A stretch of DNA of 64,000 nucleotides from an uncultured Oscillospiraceae bacterium (GTDB taxonomy: Bacteria > Bacillota > Clostridia > Oscillospirales > Acutalibacteraceae). The notes under the pieces are model-generated. The model ran no database searches. It saw only the letters and a program-made list of their open reading frames with translations, and was not told where the DNA came from. The stretch's first letter is position 1; the number at the start of each line of letters is the position of its first letter. The stretch lies in contig CAUDCW010000004.1 of NCBI GenBank assembly GCA_958448165.1, positions 147,262 to 211,261 on the forward strand. Reading direction: 5' to 3'. Below are positions 50,455 through 60,172 of the stretch, piece after piece. The position numbers and the translations under genes are program-made.

Positions 50455-53061
50455 ATGGCAGAGCTTTCTCCTATGATGAAGCAATATCTTCAGATTAAAG
50501 AGGAGAACAAGGATTGCATACTGTTTTTCAGATTAGGCGATTTCTACGAAATGTTCTTCGACGACGCCAAGCTTGCTTCAAAGGAGCTTGAGCTTACGCT
50601 TACCGGCAGGGATTGCGGTCAGGAGGAGCGTGCGCCGATGTGCGGCGTTCCTTTCCACAGCTGCGAAAGCTATATCGCCCGTCTTGTGGCTAAAGGCTAC
50701 AAGGTAGCCATATGCGAGCAAATGGAGGACCCTGCGACGGCAAAGGGACTTGTAAAGCGTGATATAGTGCGTATTATAACCCCCGGAACGGTTATGGAAA
50801 GCAGTATGCTTGACGAGGCAAAGAACAACTTCATCGCCTGCTGTTATGCCGAGAACACCTCTATCGGCGCTTGTTTTGCCGACATCTCAACCGGCGAGCT
50901 TCACTGCACGCAGATAAGCGGCGAGAATTCGTTTGACTCACTCAAAAATGAGCTTTTCCGTTTTTCGCCGAGAGAAATCCTTATCGGCGGCGATATAAGG
51001 AGCTTTAACTCTTTGCCGCAGCTTATTCGCGATAAGCTTTCGGCAGGCGTCGAAATGCTTGAGGACGAAAAGTTTGACTATGACAGCGCACTTGAAACCG
51101 TTAAACGGCAGTTCGGCACTGAGCAGGCGCAAAGCCTGACGGCGCAGAATTACCGCACTGCAATTTCGAGCATTGGCGCACTTATCGACTATCTTCTTTT
51201 AACGCAAAAAAACGGTCTTGAACGCATAAACAAAATTGATTTTTATCTTGAAAATCAGTTTATGAATCTTGATTTCAACACAAGGCGCAATCTTGAGCTT
51301 CTTGAAACTATGCGCAGTAAAGAGAAAAAGGGTTCGCTTTTGTGGGTGCTTGACAAAACAAAAACTGCAATGGGCAAGCGCCTTATCAGAAATTGGATAG
51401 AAAAGCCGCTTGTAAGCTGTGCCGCAATAATAAAGCGCCAGAACGCAGTTGACGAGCTTTATTCCGACACCTTAAAGCGCCTTGAAATTGAAAATGCGCT
51501 CGGCGGAGTGTTTGACATTGAAAGACTGATGACAAGAATTGTCTATGGCAGTGCCAACGGACGGGAGCTGCGCAATCTTTGTGCGGCGCTTAGCTGTTTG
51601 CCCGAAATCATCTCGGTTATGGGCGATGTGAGCTCACCGCTTCTAAAAGAGCTTAAATCGTCGCTTGATCCGCTTGAGGATATAACGGCGCTTATTGACA
51701 GCTCAATCGTTGAGGAACCGCCGTTTTCACTGCGTGAGGGCGGCATCATCAAAGAGGGCTACAACGAACAGCTTGATACGCTCAGAAACGATATGAACAA
51801 CTCGGCGTCTATACTTTCTCAGATTGAAGCAAGAGAACGAGAAAAAACATCTATCCCGAAGCTTAAGGTTGGTTACAACAGGGTGTTCGGGTATTATATT
51901 GAGGTGTCAAATTCATATAAAAACCTAGTACCGCAGGAATATATAAGAAAACAGACTCTCACAAACTGCGAGAGATACATAACGCAGGAGCTTAAGGATT
52001 TAGAGGGAAGGATTCTCGGCGCAAAGGAACGCTCATTCGGGCTTGAGTACAAGCTGTTTGAAGAGATAAGAACGCAGATTGCCGATAACCTTGACCGCAT
52101 ACAGAACACGGCAACGGCTGTGGCAAACCTTGACGTGCTTGTGTCGCTTGCCGGCGTTGCGGCTGATAACCGCTACTGCAAGCCGAATATTTCCCTAAGC
52201 GGCGGTATCCGCCTTAAGGAAAGCCGCCATCCGGTTGTTGAACAGCTCCTTAAGGGCGCACCGTTTGTTCCGAATGACGCTCTGCTTGACAGCGGCGACA
52301 ACACCGTTGCAATCATTACCGGCCCCAATATGGCGGGCAAGTCAACATATATGCGCCAGGTTGCGCTTATTGTTCTTATGGCGCAGATAGGCTCGTTTGT
52401 ACCTGCCGCCAGTGCAGATGTTGAAATATGCGACAGCATCTTTACCCGTGTCGGCGCATCGGACGACCTTGCGTCGGGTCAGTCAACCTTTATGGTAGAG
52501 ATGAGCGAGGTTGCAGCTATCGTTAAAAACGCAACCTCAAAAAGCCTGCTTATTCTTGATGAAATCGGCAGAGGTACCTCGACCTTTGACGGTATGAGTA
52601 TTGCAAGAGCGGTGCTTGAATATGTCGCCAACAAGAAAAAGCTTGGCGCAAAAACGCTTTTTGCAACCCACTATCACGAGCTGAGTGTAATGGAGAATAT
52701 CCTCGACGGCGTTAAAAACTATAACATAGCCGTTAAAAAGCGCGGTGATGATATAACCTTCCTGCGCCGCATTATTCCGGGTGGAACTGACGACAGCTAC
52801 GGAATTGAGGTTGCCAAGCTTGCCGGAGTGCCGGACTGGATTATAAAGCGTGCAAAGCAGATTTTAAAGGAGCTTGAATCCGGCAAATCAGGGCGGGAAA
52901 GCAAGCCAGCCGCAAAAAAAGAGGCTGAAAACGACCAGCTTTCGTTTTTCTCGTCGGGCAATCCGGCGATTGAGGAAAAGCTTAAATCAATCGACATTAA
53001 CACCTTAACGCCGATTGAGTCGATGAATATCCTCTTTGAGCTTATTAAAATGTGTAATTAA
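50455..53061 (+). CDS. mutS: DNA mismatch repair ATPase MutS
   Basis: An 868-residue mismatch-recognition ATPase. The mismatch-reading Phe-x-Glu is in FFRLGDFYEMFFDDA; Walker A is TGPNMAGKSTYMRQ (about residue 625), followed by SDDLASGQSTFMVEMSEV, the Walker B-like LLILDEIGRGTSTFDG and the ATHYHEL switch. ATG at 50455 rather than GTG at 50446: GAGAGGTG is 7 nt upstream of the ATG. It is followed 20 nt later by mutL. Confidence 0.97.
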   Translation: MAELSPMMKQYLQIKEENKDCILFFRLGDFYEMFFDDAKLASKELELTLTGRDCGQEERAPMCGVPFHSCESYIARLVAKGYKVAICEQMEDPATAKGLVKRDIVRIITPGTVMESSMLDEAKNNFIACCYAENTSIGACFADISTGELHCTQISGENSFDSLKNELFRFSPREILIGGDIRSFNSLPQLIRDKLSAGVEMLEDEKFDYDSALETVKRQFGTEQAQSLTAQNYRTAISSIGALIDYLLLTQKNGLERINKIDFYLENQFMNLDFNTRRNLELLETMRSKEKKGSLLWVLDKTKTAMGKRLIRNWIEKPLVSCAAIIKRQNAVDELYSDTLKRLEIENALGGVFDIERLMTRIVYGSANGRELRNLCAALSCLPEIISVMGDVSSPLLKELKSSLDPLEDITALIDSSIVEEPPFSLREGGIIKEGYNEQLDTLRNDMNNSASILSQIEAREREKTSIPKLKVGYNRVFGYYIEVSNSYKNLVPQEYIRKQTLTNCERYITQELKDLEGRILGAKERSFGLEYKLFEEIRTQIADNLDRIQNTATAVANLDVLVSLAGVAADNRYCKPNISLSGGIRLKESRHPVVEQLLKGAPFVPNDALLDSGDNTVAIITGPNMAGKSTYMRQVALIVLMAQIGSFVPAASADVEICDSIFTRVGASDDLASGQSTFMVEMSEVAAIVKNATSKSLLILDEIGRGTSTFDGMSIARAVLEYVANKKKLGAKTLFATHYHELSVMENILDGVKNYNIAVKKRGDDITFLRRIIPGGTDDSYGIEVAKLAGVPDWIIKRAKQILKELESGKSGRESKPAAKKEAENDQLSFFSSGNPAIEEKLKSIDINTLTPIESMNILFELIKMCN

Positions 53062-53081
53062 TTTTACGGAGGTGAGCCTGT

Positions 53082-55142
53082 ATGGGAAGAATCAATGTGC
53101 TTGACAAACACACCGCCGAGCTTATCGCCGCCGGTGAGGTTGTCGAAAGACCGGCATCGGTTATAAAGGAGCTTGTTGAAAACTCAATTGACGCAGGCTC
53201 AAAATCAATCACGGTTGAAATAATGCGCGGCGGCGTGTCTTATATCCGTGTGACGGACGACGGACACGGCATTATGAAAGAGGACATCAGAAACGCCTTT
53301 GTCCGCCACGCAACAAGCAAGGTAGCTAATGAGAATGACCTGATGTCAATTTCAACTCTCGGCTTCAGGGGCGAGGCGTTGGCATCTGTCAGCGCCGTTG
53401 CAAAGGTTGAGCTTCTGACGCTCAGCGACAACGAAAAAATCGGCACCCGCTTTGTAATTCATGGCGGCGAAGAAATAGAGTTTGACAGCGCAGGCTGTCC
53501 GCAGGGAACAACAATAATTGTGCGTGACATTTTCTATAATGTTCCTGCAAGAATGAAGTTCCTGAAAAAAGATGTTTCCGAGGGCAACGCCGTAACGGCG
53601 ATTATAGACAAAATCGCCCTGTCGCATCCCGAGATAGCGTTCACGTTCATCCGTGACGGCAAGCAGGCGCTCAAAACAACGGGCGACGGCAAGCTGCTTT
53701 CGGCAATTTATTCCGTATTCGGCAGGGATTTTGCAAAGACACTTATTCCGGTTGACTATACCCTCAACGGAATAACGGTCAAGGGCTATGTTTCACAGCC
53801 GTATAATTCAAGACCGAACAGAAATATGCAGAACTTCTTCATCAATAACCGCTATGTCCGCTGTCGCACCGCTATGGTGGCTCTTGAAGAAGCCTGCAAA
53901 GGCTCGGTTATGGTCGGCAAGTTCCCGGCTTGTGTGCTGCATATTTCGCTGTCATTTGAGGGTGTTGACGTCAATGTGCATCCGGCAAAAACCGAGATAC
54001 GCTTTATCAATGAACGTCCTGTGTTTGACGCCGTTTATCACGGTGTCAAATCGGCGCTTAACACAAATCACAGGGAAAAAGAGGTCACGCTGTCAGGCAA
54101 CGCACAGGTTGAAAAAACGGTTTACAATGCCTCGGGGCAGAAGAACCCGTTCAGCTTTGACAGCTTAAGGCTTATTCAGCAAAGACAAAGCTATGCACAA
54201 AATCAGCCGCTCAAGACAGAGCAACACAAAAACGAAGCAGCGGAGCCGATAATATCTGTACCGAAGCCAAACCGAACGCTTCAGCCGCAAAGGCTCTCAG
54301 ACAGCACTGACGACCGCAAGGCGGTTGAGGCATATCTGAATATACTTGACAGAGTAAACAGCGCTCAGAAAGACGATACGTCAAAGGCAGAATCGGACAG
54401 TGAGAATGAAATTTTCGTCCCACAGCCGAGTCTTAGTGATAAAGGCAGTGACAAACCAAAGGATGAATTACTGACCGACAGTCAAAGTACGACTGCTGAG
54501 GATAACGAGGTAATTCAGCCTGCAACACAGGAAGAAATTGACAAAAGCAACCCGATAACCGAGGTTAACAAGCCGTCAGTCAGGTATATCGGCGAGGTTT
54601 TCAATACGTATATTCTTGCCCAGAGGGGCGATAGGGAAATGCTTGTTATCGACAAGCACGCCGCCCACGAAAGAATTATTTACGAAAAATTAAAGCAGGA
54701 AAAGGGTGCGGCGTATTCGCAGGCGCTTCTTGAACCGATAACCGTTCTGCTGAGTGCCGGCGAGTATGACGCCGTGACTAATAATCTTGAAGCGTTTTCA
54801 CGGCTGGGCTTTGAAATTGACGATTTCGGCAGTTCAACGGTCTTGGTCAGGGCATATCCGCAGTATCTTAAAACAGAGGATATAAAGCCGACGGTTGAAG
54901 AAATGGCAGGATACCTGCTTGATAACAAAAAGCTTATAGAAAGCGAAAAAATGGATTGGGTTTATCACAATGTCGCCTGCCGTGCCGCAATAAAGGGCGG
55001 CAACATCAGCAATGAGGCAGAGCTGACCGAAATACTCCGTATTGTCGAAAGCGACGAAAAAATCCGTTACTGTCCGCACGGTCGGCCCGTGAGCACTGTG
55101 ATAAAGAAAAGCGAATTTGAAAAAATGTTTGGCAGGGTGTAA
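53082..55142 (+). CDS. mutL: DNA mismatch repair protein MutL
   Basis: A 686-residue GHKL ATPase. N-terminal: LIAAGEVVERPASVIKELVENSIDAG, DDGHGI, RHATSK and TLGFRGEALAS. The C-terminal dimerisation/endonuclease domain contains a DQHA-x2-E-x4-E variant, DKHAAHERIIYEK, and the CPHGRPV motif, so nicking activity is expected as in other methyl-independent systems. The linker (about 370-480) is long and charged. Confidence 0.96.
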   Translation: MGRINVLDKHTAELIAAGEVVERPASVIKELVENSIDAGSKSITVEIMRGGVSYIRVTDDGHGIMKEDIRNAFVRHATSKVANENDLMSISTLGFRGEALASVSAVAKVELLTLSDNEKIGTRFVIHGGEEIEFDSAGCPQGTTIIVRDIFYNVPARMKFLKKDVSEGNAVTAIIDKIALSHPEIAFTFIRDGKQALKTTGDGKLLSAIYSVFGRDFAKTLIPVDYTLNGITVKGYVSQPYNSRPNRNMQNFFINNRYVRCRTAMVALEEACKGSVMVGKFPACVLHISLSFEGVDVNVHPAKTEIRFINERPVFDAVYHGVKSALNTNHREKEVTLSGNAQVEKTVYNASGQKNPFSFDSLRLIQQRQSYAQNQPLKTEQHKNEAAEPIISVPKPNRTLQPQRLSDSTDDRKAVEAYLNILDRVNSAQKDDTSKAESDSENEIFVPQPSLSDKGSDKPKDELLTDSQSTTAEDNEVIQPATQEEIDKSNPITEVNKPSVRYIGEVFNTYILAQRGDREMLVIDKHAAHERIIYEKLKQEKGAAYSQALLEPITVLLSAGEYDAVTNNLEAFSRLGFEIDDFGSSTVLVRAYPQYLKTEDIKPTVEEMAGYLLDNKKLIESEKMDWVYHNVACRAAIKGGNISNEAELTEILRIVESDEKIRYCPHGRPVSTVIKKSEFEKMFGRV

Positions 55143-55146
55143 TAAA

Positions 55147-56100
55147 TTGAGTGAAACACAAAAAATCCCTCTGATAGCGGTTGTCGGTCCGACAGCGTCC
55201 GGCAAAACCTCACTCGGAATTGAGCTTGCAAAAAAGTACAACGGCGAGATAATCTCTGCCGATTCGATGCAGATATATCAATATATGGATATCGCCACGG
55301 CAAAGCCGACGCCTGATGAAATGCAGGGCATACCGCATCATCTTATCGGTTTTATTTCGCCCGATACGCCGTTTTCGGTTGCGGATTATGTCGAGATTGC
55401 GAAGAAAAAAATTTTTGATATTTACGGCAGGGGAAAGCTCCCTGTTCTGGTGGGCGGTACGGGACTATATGTTTCGTCACTGCTTGACAATATCGAGTTT
55501 TCGCAGTCCTCGTCAGACGAAAATTTGCGGGCGGAGCTTATGAATGTTGCCGAACAATACGGCGCCGACGCTTTGCTTGATATGCTCGGCAAATTTGACC
55601 CCGAAAGCGCAAAGCGCCTGAGCGAACAAAAAAACATCAAGCGCATTATACGGGCGATTGAAATTTATAAAACAACAGGCGTCACAATGACCGAGAGCCT
55701 GCGTAACTCACGCCTTAATGCATCTCCGTATAAAGACGTGAGAATCGGACTTAAAGCCGAAAACAGGCAGTTCTTGTACGACAGGATAAATAAAAGAGTT
55801 GATATGATGCTTCAAATCGGACTGCTTGAAGAAACAAAAAAAATTATGTCCTTGAACCTCGGCAGGACGGCAAAAATGGCTATCGGATATAAGGAGCTTA
55901 TCCCTTATATCGAGGGCAGGGCAACGCTTGACGAGGCGCTTGAAAAGCTTAAAATGGAAACACGCCGATATGCCAAACGTCAGCTGACGTGGTTTAGGCG
56001 TGACGAAAAAATCAGTTGGATTGATATTGATAAATTTTCAGAATGTGATATTATAAATGCTGCATGCGACATTGTAAACGGCAGCGGTATTCTTAGCTAA
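55147..56100 (+). CDS. miaA: tRNA dimethylallyltransferase MiaA
   Basis: A 317-residue prenyltransferase placing dimethylallyl on A37 of tRNAs reading UNN codons. Walker A GPTASGKTSLG (about residues 12-22), then ISADSMQIYQYMDIATAKPT, GGTGLYVSSLL and the C-terminal KRQLTWFRRD. TTG at 55147, 4 nt after mutL, is preferred to a start inside mutL; the SD is weak (GGCAGGG). Confidence 0.94.
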   Translation: MSETQKIPLIAVVGPTASGKTSLGIELAKKYNGEIISADSMQIYQYMDIATAKPTPDEMQGIPHHLIGFISPDTPFSVADYVEIAKKKIFDIYGRGKLPVLVGGTGLYVSSLLDNIEFSQSSSDENLRAELMNVAEQYGADALLDMLGKFDPESAKRLSEQKNIKRIIRAIEIYKTTGVTMTESLRNSRLNASPYKDVRIGLKAENRQFLYDRINKRVDMMLQIGLLEETKKIMSLNLGRTAKMAIGYKELIPYIEGRATLDEALEKLKMETRRYAKRQLTWFRRDEKISWIDIDKFSECDIINAACDIVNGSGILS

Positions 56101-56119
56101 CAGGTAAGGTGAAATCAAA

Positions 56120-57421
56120 TTGGGGAAATCAACAGTTAAAAAGGCTTGTCTTATCGCACTGTGCTGTGTTGCCTTTTTATACATTGTATATTTACTTTAC
56201 GGTGCGAACTTTTCGGTTGTAAAAACAGAAACCGTAACGCTGTCCTCGGCGGCGAATTCTATTTATGCAGATGGCTACATTGTACGCAACGAAACGCTTA
56301 TTACAAACGACACAAACGGTGTTGTATCATATGAATATGACGGCAACAGAAAGGTTGCCGCAGGCGGAATAATTGCAAAGGTATATGCCGGCGAGCAGGA
56401 TGCAAATAACCACAAGCAGATGGACCGGATACAGGAGCAGATTGAAATTTTTCAGAAGCTCAATAAATCTGCCAAGCGTGAAACAACCAGCCTTGACAGC
56501 GTCAAAAACCAGATAACGTCCCAGATTATGAACATAAACAAAAACATAGTCAGCGGCAATTTCCTAAGCCTTGTCGGCAATGAGGAAAGCCTGATTTATT
56601 CTCTCAACGAAAGCAAGCTTATTGTTGGCGAGGTAAAGAATTACAACACAAAGATTGCGGCGCTGCAAAAGGAATACAATAACTTAAAGGGTACAACAGG
56701 CGATGCAATAGCAGAGATTAAGTCGCCTGTGTCGGGCTATTTTACAACAGCAACCGACGGCTATGAAAAAAAGTATAATTACAAAAAGGCAACGTCAACC
56801 ACGCTTGAGCAGGCAAATAAGGAGCTTAAGTATGAGCCGGACAAGGTTGCCGACAATGTGATAGGCAAGGTGATAAGCGATCTCAACTGGTACATAGTCT
56901 GCCCGATAAAGGCGGACGAAAGTCTTGCGATAAACAAAAATCTTGACTCGTCGCAGATAAAGGTCAATATGCCGTATGTTTCAACACAGAGCGTGCCTGT
57001 AAAAATTTCGGCGATGAATCAGGAGTCGAAAACGTCTGACGGCGCACTGGTTCTTCAGTGCAACTATCAAAGCACGGTTCTGGCTTCTGTAAGGCAGGAG
57101 CAGCTTAAAATTGACATTCAGACATTTGAAGGCTTGAAGATAAGCAAATCCGCATTGCACGAGGACACCGTAACACGGACCGTGACCGACGGAAACGGCA
57201 ACGAAAAGGAAGAAAGCCGAAAGGTCAAGGGCGTTTATGTTGTCAGCGGCAATGTGATGCAGTTTAAAGAGGTTGTTATTTTATACTCTGACGATGATTA
57301 TATTATCTGCAAGCAGACGCCTGAAGACGGCGAGCTGTTCGGCAGCAGTACAGTTAAGCTTTATGACAGAGTTGTGATAGGAGGAACTGATTTGTATGAC
57401 GGAAAAAGCGTTAGAATTTGA
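56120..57421 (+). CDS. HlyD-like periplasmic-adaptor/biotinyl-lipoyl-domain protein
   Basis: A 433-residue single-pass membrane protein: an N-terminal helix (ACLIALCCVAFLYIVYLLYG), a half barrel/lipoyl-like part (SIYADGYIVRNETLI...GVVSYEYDGNRKVAAGGIIAKVYAG), a coiled-coil region (about 95-190), then a second half-motif (AEIKSPVSGYFTT). In Clostridia such HlyD-like proteins commonly lie just before yggS-sepF, suggesting a role at the cell envelope or septum; no transporter partner is adjacent. TTG start at 56120 with AAGGTGAAA upstream. It overlaps yggS by 26 nt. Confidence 0.82.
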   Translation: MGKSTVKKACLIALCCVAFLYIVYLLYGANFSVVKTETVTLSSAANSIYADGYIVRNETLITNDTNGVVSYEYDGNRKVAAGGIIAKVYAGEQDANNHKQMDRIQEQIEIFQKLNKSAKRETTSLDSVKNQITSQIMNINKNIVSGNFLSLVGNEESLIYSLNESKLIVGEVKNYNTKIAALQKEYNNLKGTTGDAIAEIKSPVSGYFTTATDGYEKKYNYKKATSTTLEQANKELKYEPDKVADNVIGKVISDLNWYIVCPIKADESLAINKNLDSSQIKVNMPYVSTQSVPVKISAMNQESKTSDGALVLQCNYQSTVLASVRQEQLKIDIQTFEGLKISKSALHEDTVTRTVTDGNGNEKEESRKVKGVYVVSGNVMQFKEVVILYSDDDYIICKQTPEDGELFGSSTVKLYDRVVIGGTDLYDGKSVRI

Positions 57422-58130
57422 CCCGAAAAAAATGGAGGACGTTGAATATAATTACGCTCAGATTGAAGAAAACATCTCGCTTGCCGCACAACAGGCAGGC
57501 AAGAGCCGTGAGGATATAATTTTTCTTGCGGCAACAAAAACGGTCGAGCCTGTTTATATCAACCGTGCGATAGCCTGCGGACTGAAATATATAGGCGAAA
57601 ACCGTGTTCAGGAGCTTTTGGCAAAATATGACGATTATGACCTTGCAAATGCCTCGCTTCACTTTATCGGACATTTGCAGAGCAACAAAATACGCCAGAT
57701 TGTCGGCAAGGTTGACCTTATTCAGTCTGTTGACAGCATCAAGCTTGCAAAGGAAATCTCACGTCAGGGTCAGCTCAAAAACACAAGCACCGATGTACTC
57801 GTTGAGGTGAACATCGGCGGCGAAGAAAACAAATCCGGCGTTGAACCCGAAAGGCTTGAGGAACTTCTTAGCGAAATATCTGTTCTTGATAATGTTTTGG
57901 TAAAGGGATTAATGACAATTCCGCCTGTTTGCGACAAAAAAAGCGAGGTACGCAAATATTTTTCAAGAATGAACAAACTCTTTATTGACATTAAGGAGAA
58001 AAAATTAGATAATATTAGCATGGAGTTTTTATCTATGGGTATGTCTTCTGATTATCAGGAGGCAATATTGGAAGGTGCAAATATGGTCAGAGTCGGCTCT
58101 GCCTTGTTTGGACCGAGAATATATGTTTAA
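57396..58130 (+). CDS. yggS: YggS-family PLP homeostasis protein
   Basis: A 244-residue PLP-binding protein with an alanine-racemase-like barrel. The PLP lysine is in IIFLAATKTVEP (about residue 50); FIGHLQSNKIRQIVGKVDLIQSVDS, VLVEVNIGGEENKSG and LSMGMSSDYQEAILEGANMVRVGSALFG are family signatures. It helps to keep PLP and amino-acid pools balanced. AGGAGG lies 11 nt upstream of the ATG; the start may be a little downstream. YlmE is the Bacillus homologue and has the same neighbours. Confidence 0.93.
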   Translation: MTEKALEFDPKKMEDVEYNYAQIEENISLAAQQAGKSREDIIFLAATKTVEPVYINRAIACGLKYIGENRVQELLAKYDDYDLANASLHFIGHLQSNKIRQIVGKVDLIQSVDSIKLAKEISRQGQLKNTSTDVLVEVNIGGEENKSGVEPERLEELLSEISVLDNVLVKGLMTIPPVCDKKSEVRKYFSRMNKLFIDIKEKKLDNISMEFLSMGMSSDYQEAILEGANMVRVGSALFGPRIYV

Positions 58131-58144
58131 CGGAGGAAAAATAA

Positions 58145-58675
58145 ATGGCTGGTTTAGTAGATAAATTTAAACGTATGTGGGATGTCCCCGAGGACGATTA
58201 CGATTATGACGAAGACGATTATGATTATGACGATTATGACGATAAGGAAGAGGACCGCAGCGATTATTCAGGCTCACGTTCCAACAGCTCTTATTCATCA
58301 TCTTCATCATCATCATTTGCTTCAAGCTATCCGTCTTATTCTTCGTCATCAGGCGAAACAAGAAAAAATAAGGTTGTAAATATCAGCGCTACCGCAAAGC
58401 TTCAGGTTGTATTGTTCAAGCCCGAAACCTTCGGCGCAGAAACAAAGGCTATTGCCGATGAGCTTATCAAATCGCACACTGTTGTTTTAAACCTTGAAAA
58501 TACAAACCGTGACGTTTCAAGAAGAATTCTTGATTTCTTAAGCGGCTGTGCCTATGCCAACAACGGCTCGGTAAAAAGAATTGCAACAAGCACGTTCCTG
58601 ATTATTCCGAACAATGTTGACTTAACCGGCGACGATCTTCTTGACGAGCTTGAAAACAACGGTCTTTACTTCTGA
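58145..58675 (+). CDS. sepF: Cell-division protein SepF
   Basis: A 176-residue protein with an N-terminal membrane-binding amphipathic helix (AGLVDKFKRMWDV), a strongly acidic, Tyr/Asp-rich and Ser-rich linker (about residues 15-75), and the conserved SepF core (VVLFKPETFGAETKAIADELIKSHTVVLNLE...RRILDFLSGCAYANNGSVKRIATSTFLIIPNNVDL). SepF bundles FtsZ and ties it to the membrane. It shares TGATG with ylmH. Confidence 0.95.
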   Translation: MAGLVDKFKRMWDVPEDDYDYDEDDYDYDDYDDKEEDRSDYSGSRSNSSYSSSSSSSFASSYPSYSSSSGETRKNKVVNISATAKLQVVLFKPETFGAETKAIADELIKSHTVVLNLENTNRDVSRRILDFLSGCAYANNGSVKRIATSTFLIIPNNVDLTGDDLLDELENNGLYF

Positions 58676-59421
58676 TGAATTCCGACGACAATATCCTGCT
58701 GCAAATCAGGGATGCAATTCGCCTGTCACAGCTTCGTGACAAACCGCAGTTTGTCGGCTTTTTGAACGAAGACGAGGTTGAATCGGCACAGGAGCTGCTT
58801 GAAAGCGGAGAAAAAACAAATTATCTGCTTTGGGGCGGTGCAAAAAACACGCAGAGGTTGATTGCCGGGATTTTTCCCGATACAATATCCCCTCGGACCG
58901 ACTTCTTCCCGATAAAAATAATAAAGGTTGACTTCCCAAAGCAATTTACGCTTTCTCACCGTGACTTCCTCGGTTCGCTGATGAGTCTGGGTATAAAAAG
59001 AAGCTGTGTCGGCGACATTAAAATTTCTCAGGGAACTGCGCTTGTGTTTGTCAAGGCAGAGATAGCGGATTATGTTATCTCACAGATTGACAAAATCGGC
59101 AGGGTCGGGGTCAGGTTATCATATACACACGATGTCAGTCTTGACTTTGAGGACGATATAACATATCTGAACATCACTGTTTCCTCGTTAAGACTTGACA
59201 ATCTGGTGGCTTCGGTATTAAACTTAAGCAGAGAAAAAAGCTCTCAGGCTGTAAAGTCGGGACTTGTCAGTGTAAATCACACAGTCAGGCAATCGCCCTC
59301 ATTTCAGCTTAAAGAGAGTGATTCTGTTGTTTATAAAGGAAAGGGCAAGTTCGTAATTTATCAGCTTGCCGGAGAAAGCAAAAAAGGAAAGAAAAAACTG
59401 ATAATTAAAAAATTCAGATAG
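58675..59421 (+). CDS. ylmH: YlmH-type S4 RNA-binding protein
   Basis: A 248-residue protein with an N-terminal YlmH/RNA-binding-like part and a C-terminal S4 domain (LRLDNLVASVLNLSREKSSQAVKSGLVSVNHTV, about residues 180-235). Homologues have been linked to rescue of stalled ribosomes. The ATG overlaps the sepF stop codon. Confidence 0.92.
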   Translation: MNSDDNILLQIRDAIRLSQLRDKPQFVGFLNEDEVESAQELLESGEKTNYLLWGGAKNTQRLIAGIFPDTISPRTDFFPIKIIKVDFPKQFTLSHRDFLGSLMSLGIKRSCVGDIKISQGTALVFVKAEIADYVISQIDKIGRVGVRLSYTHDVSLDFEDDITYLNITVSSLRLDNLVASVLNLSREKSSQAVKSGLVSVNHTVRQSPSFQLKESDSVVYKGKGKFVIYQLAGESKKGKKKLIIKKFR

Positions 59422-59434
59422 GAGAGAATGAATT

Positions 59435-60106
59435 ATGCTTACAATTGATGAGGTAAAAAATATCAGCTTCAGAAAAGCGAACCTCGGCGGTTACCGTCCG
59501 GAGGATGTTGAGGCGTTCATCGACGATGTTGTTGCAACGCTTGAGCAGAACAAGAAGGACAAGATTGAGCTTGTTAAAAAGCTTGATATCCTCGCAAAGA
59601 GAATTGAGGAATACCGCCGTGATGAGGAAAATGTAAGAGGCGCTTTGATTAACGCACAGAAGGTTATGGACGCGACAAAGAAAGAAGCCAACGAGCAGGC
59701 AGAAAAAATCATCAATGACGCCAAGATTAAAGCGCAGGACATTATTGTCAAAGCAAACTCAGCGGTTGTTGAGCAGAAAAATAATTTCCTGAAGCTTCAG
59801 GCTGATTCTGTAGTTTTGAGAGAACAGCTTCTTGAAATATACAAAAACCACCTTGCACTTATCGAGGAACTTCCGACTGTTGACGATATGGCAAAAAACA
59901 AGTCAGAGCTTGACCGTAAGTACCCGGTTGACGAAAATGCAGTTTTCACTCCTGTTGCACAGGCAGAGGTTGAAAAGACCGTAAGCCAGGTTACTAAGGA
60001 AACCGCTCCGGTTGACAAGGATGTTGTTGACATCACAACCGAGTTTTCCACCGATGCCGTTCAGAAGGCAGCCGAGGAAGCAGTCAGCAGCGCTCAGAGC
60101 GAATAA
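59435..60106 (+). CDS. divIVA: DivIVA-family septum/pole protein
   Basis: A 223-residue protein. The N-terminal lipid-binding DivIVA domain is ISFRKANLGGYRPEDVEAFIDDVVATLEQ; it is followed by a long coiled coil (about 40-145) and an acidic, less ordered C-terminus. It marks curved membranes and recruits division or growth proteins. SD AGGAGAG precedes ATG. Confidence 0.94.
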   Translation: MLTIDEVKNISFRKANLGGYRPEDVEAFIDDVVATLEQNKKDKIELVKKLDILAKRIEEYRRDEENVRGALINAQKVMDATKKEANEQAEKIINDAKIKAQDIIVKANSAVVEQKNNFLKLQADSVVLREQLLEIYKNHLALIEELPTVDDMAKNKSELDRKYPVDENAVFTPVAQAEVEKTVSQVTKETAPVDKDVVDITTEFSTDAVQKAAEEAVSSAQSE

Positions 60107-60172
60107 TAGCTTTACATACTTTTACATACTTAAAATTTTTGCGGTGTGTCTGTCGATGCGCCGCTGATTTAA

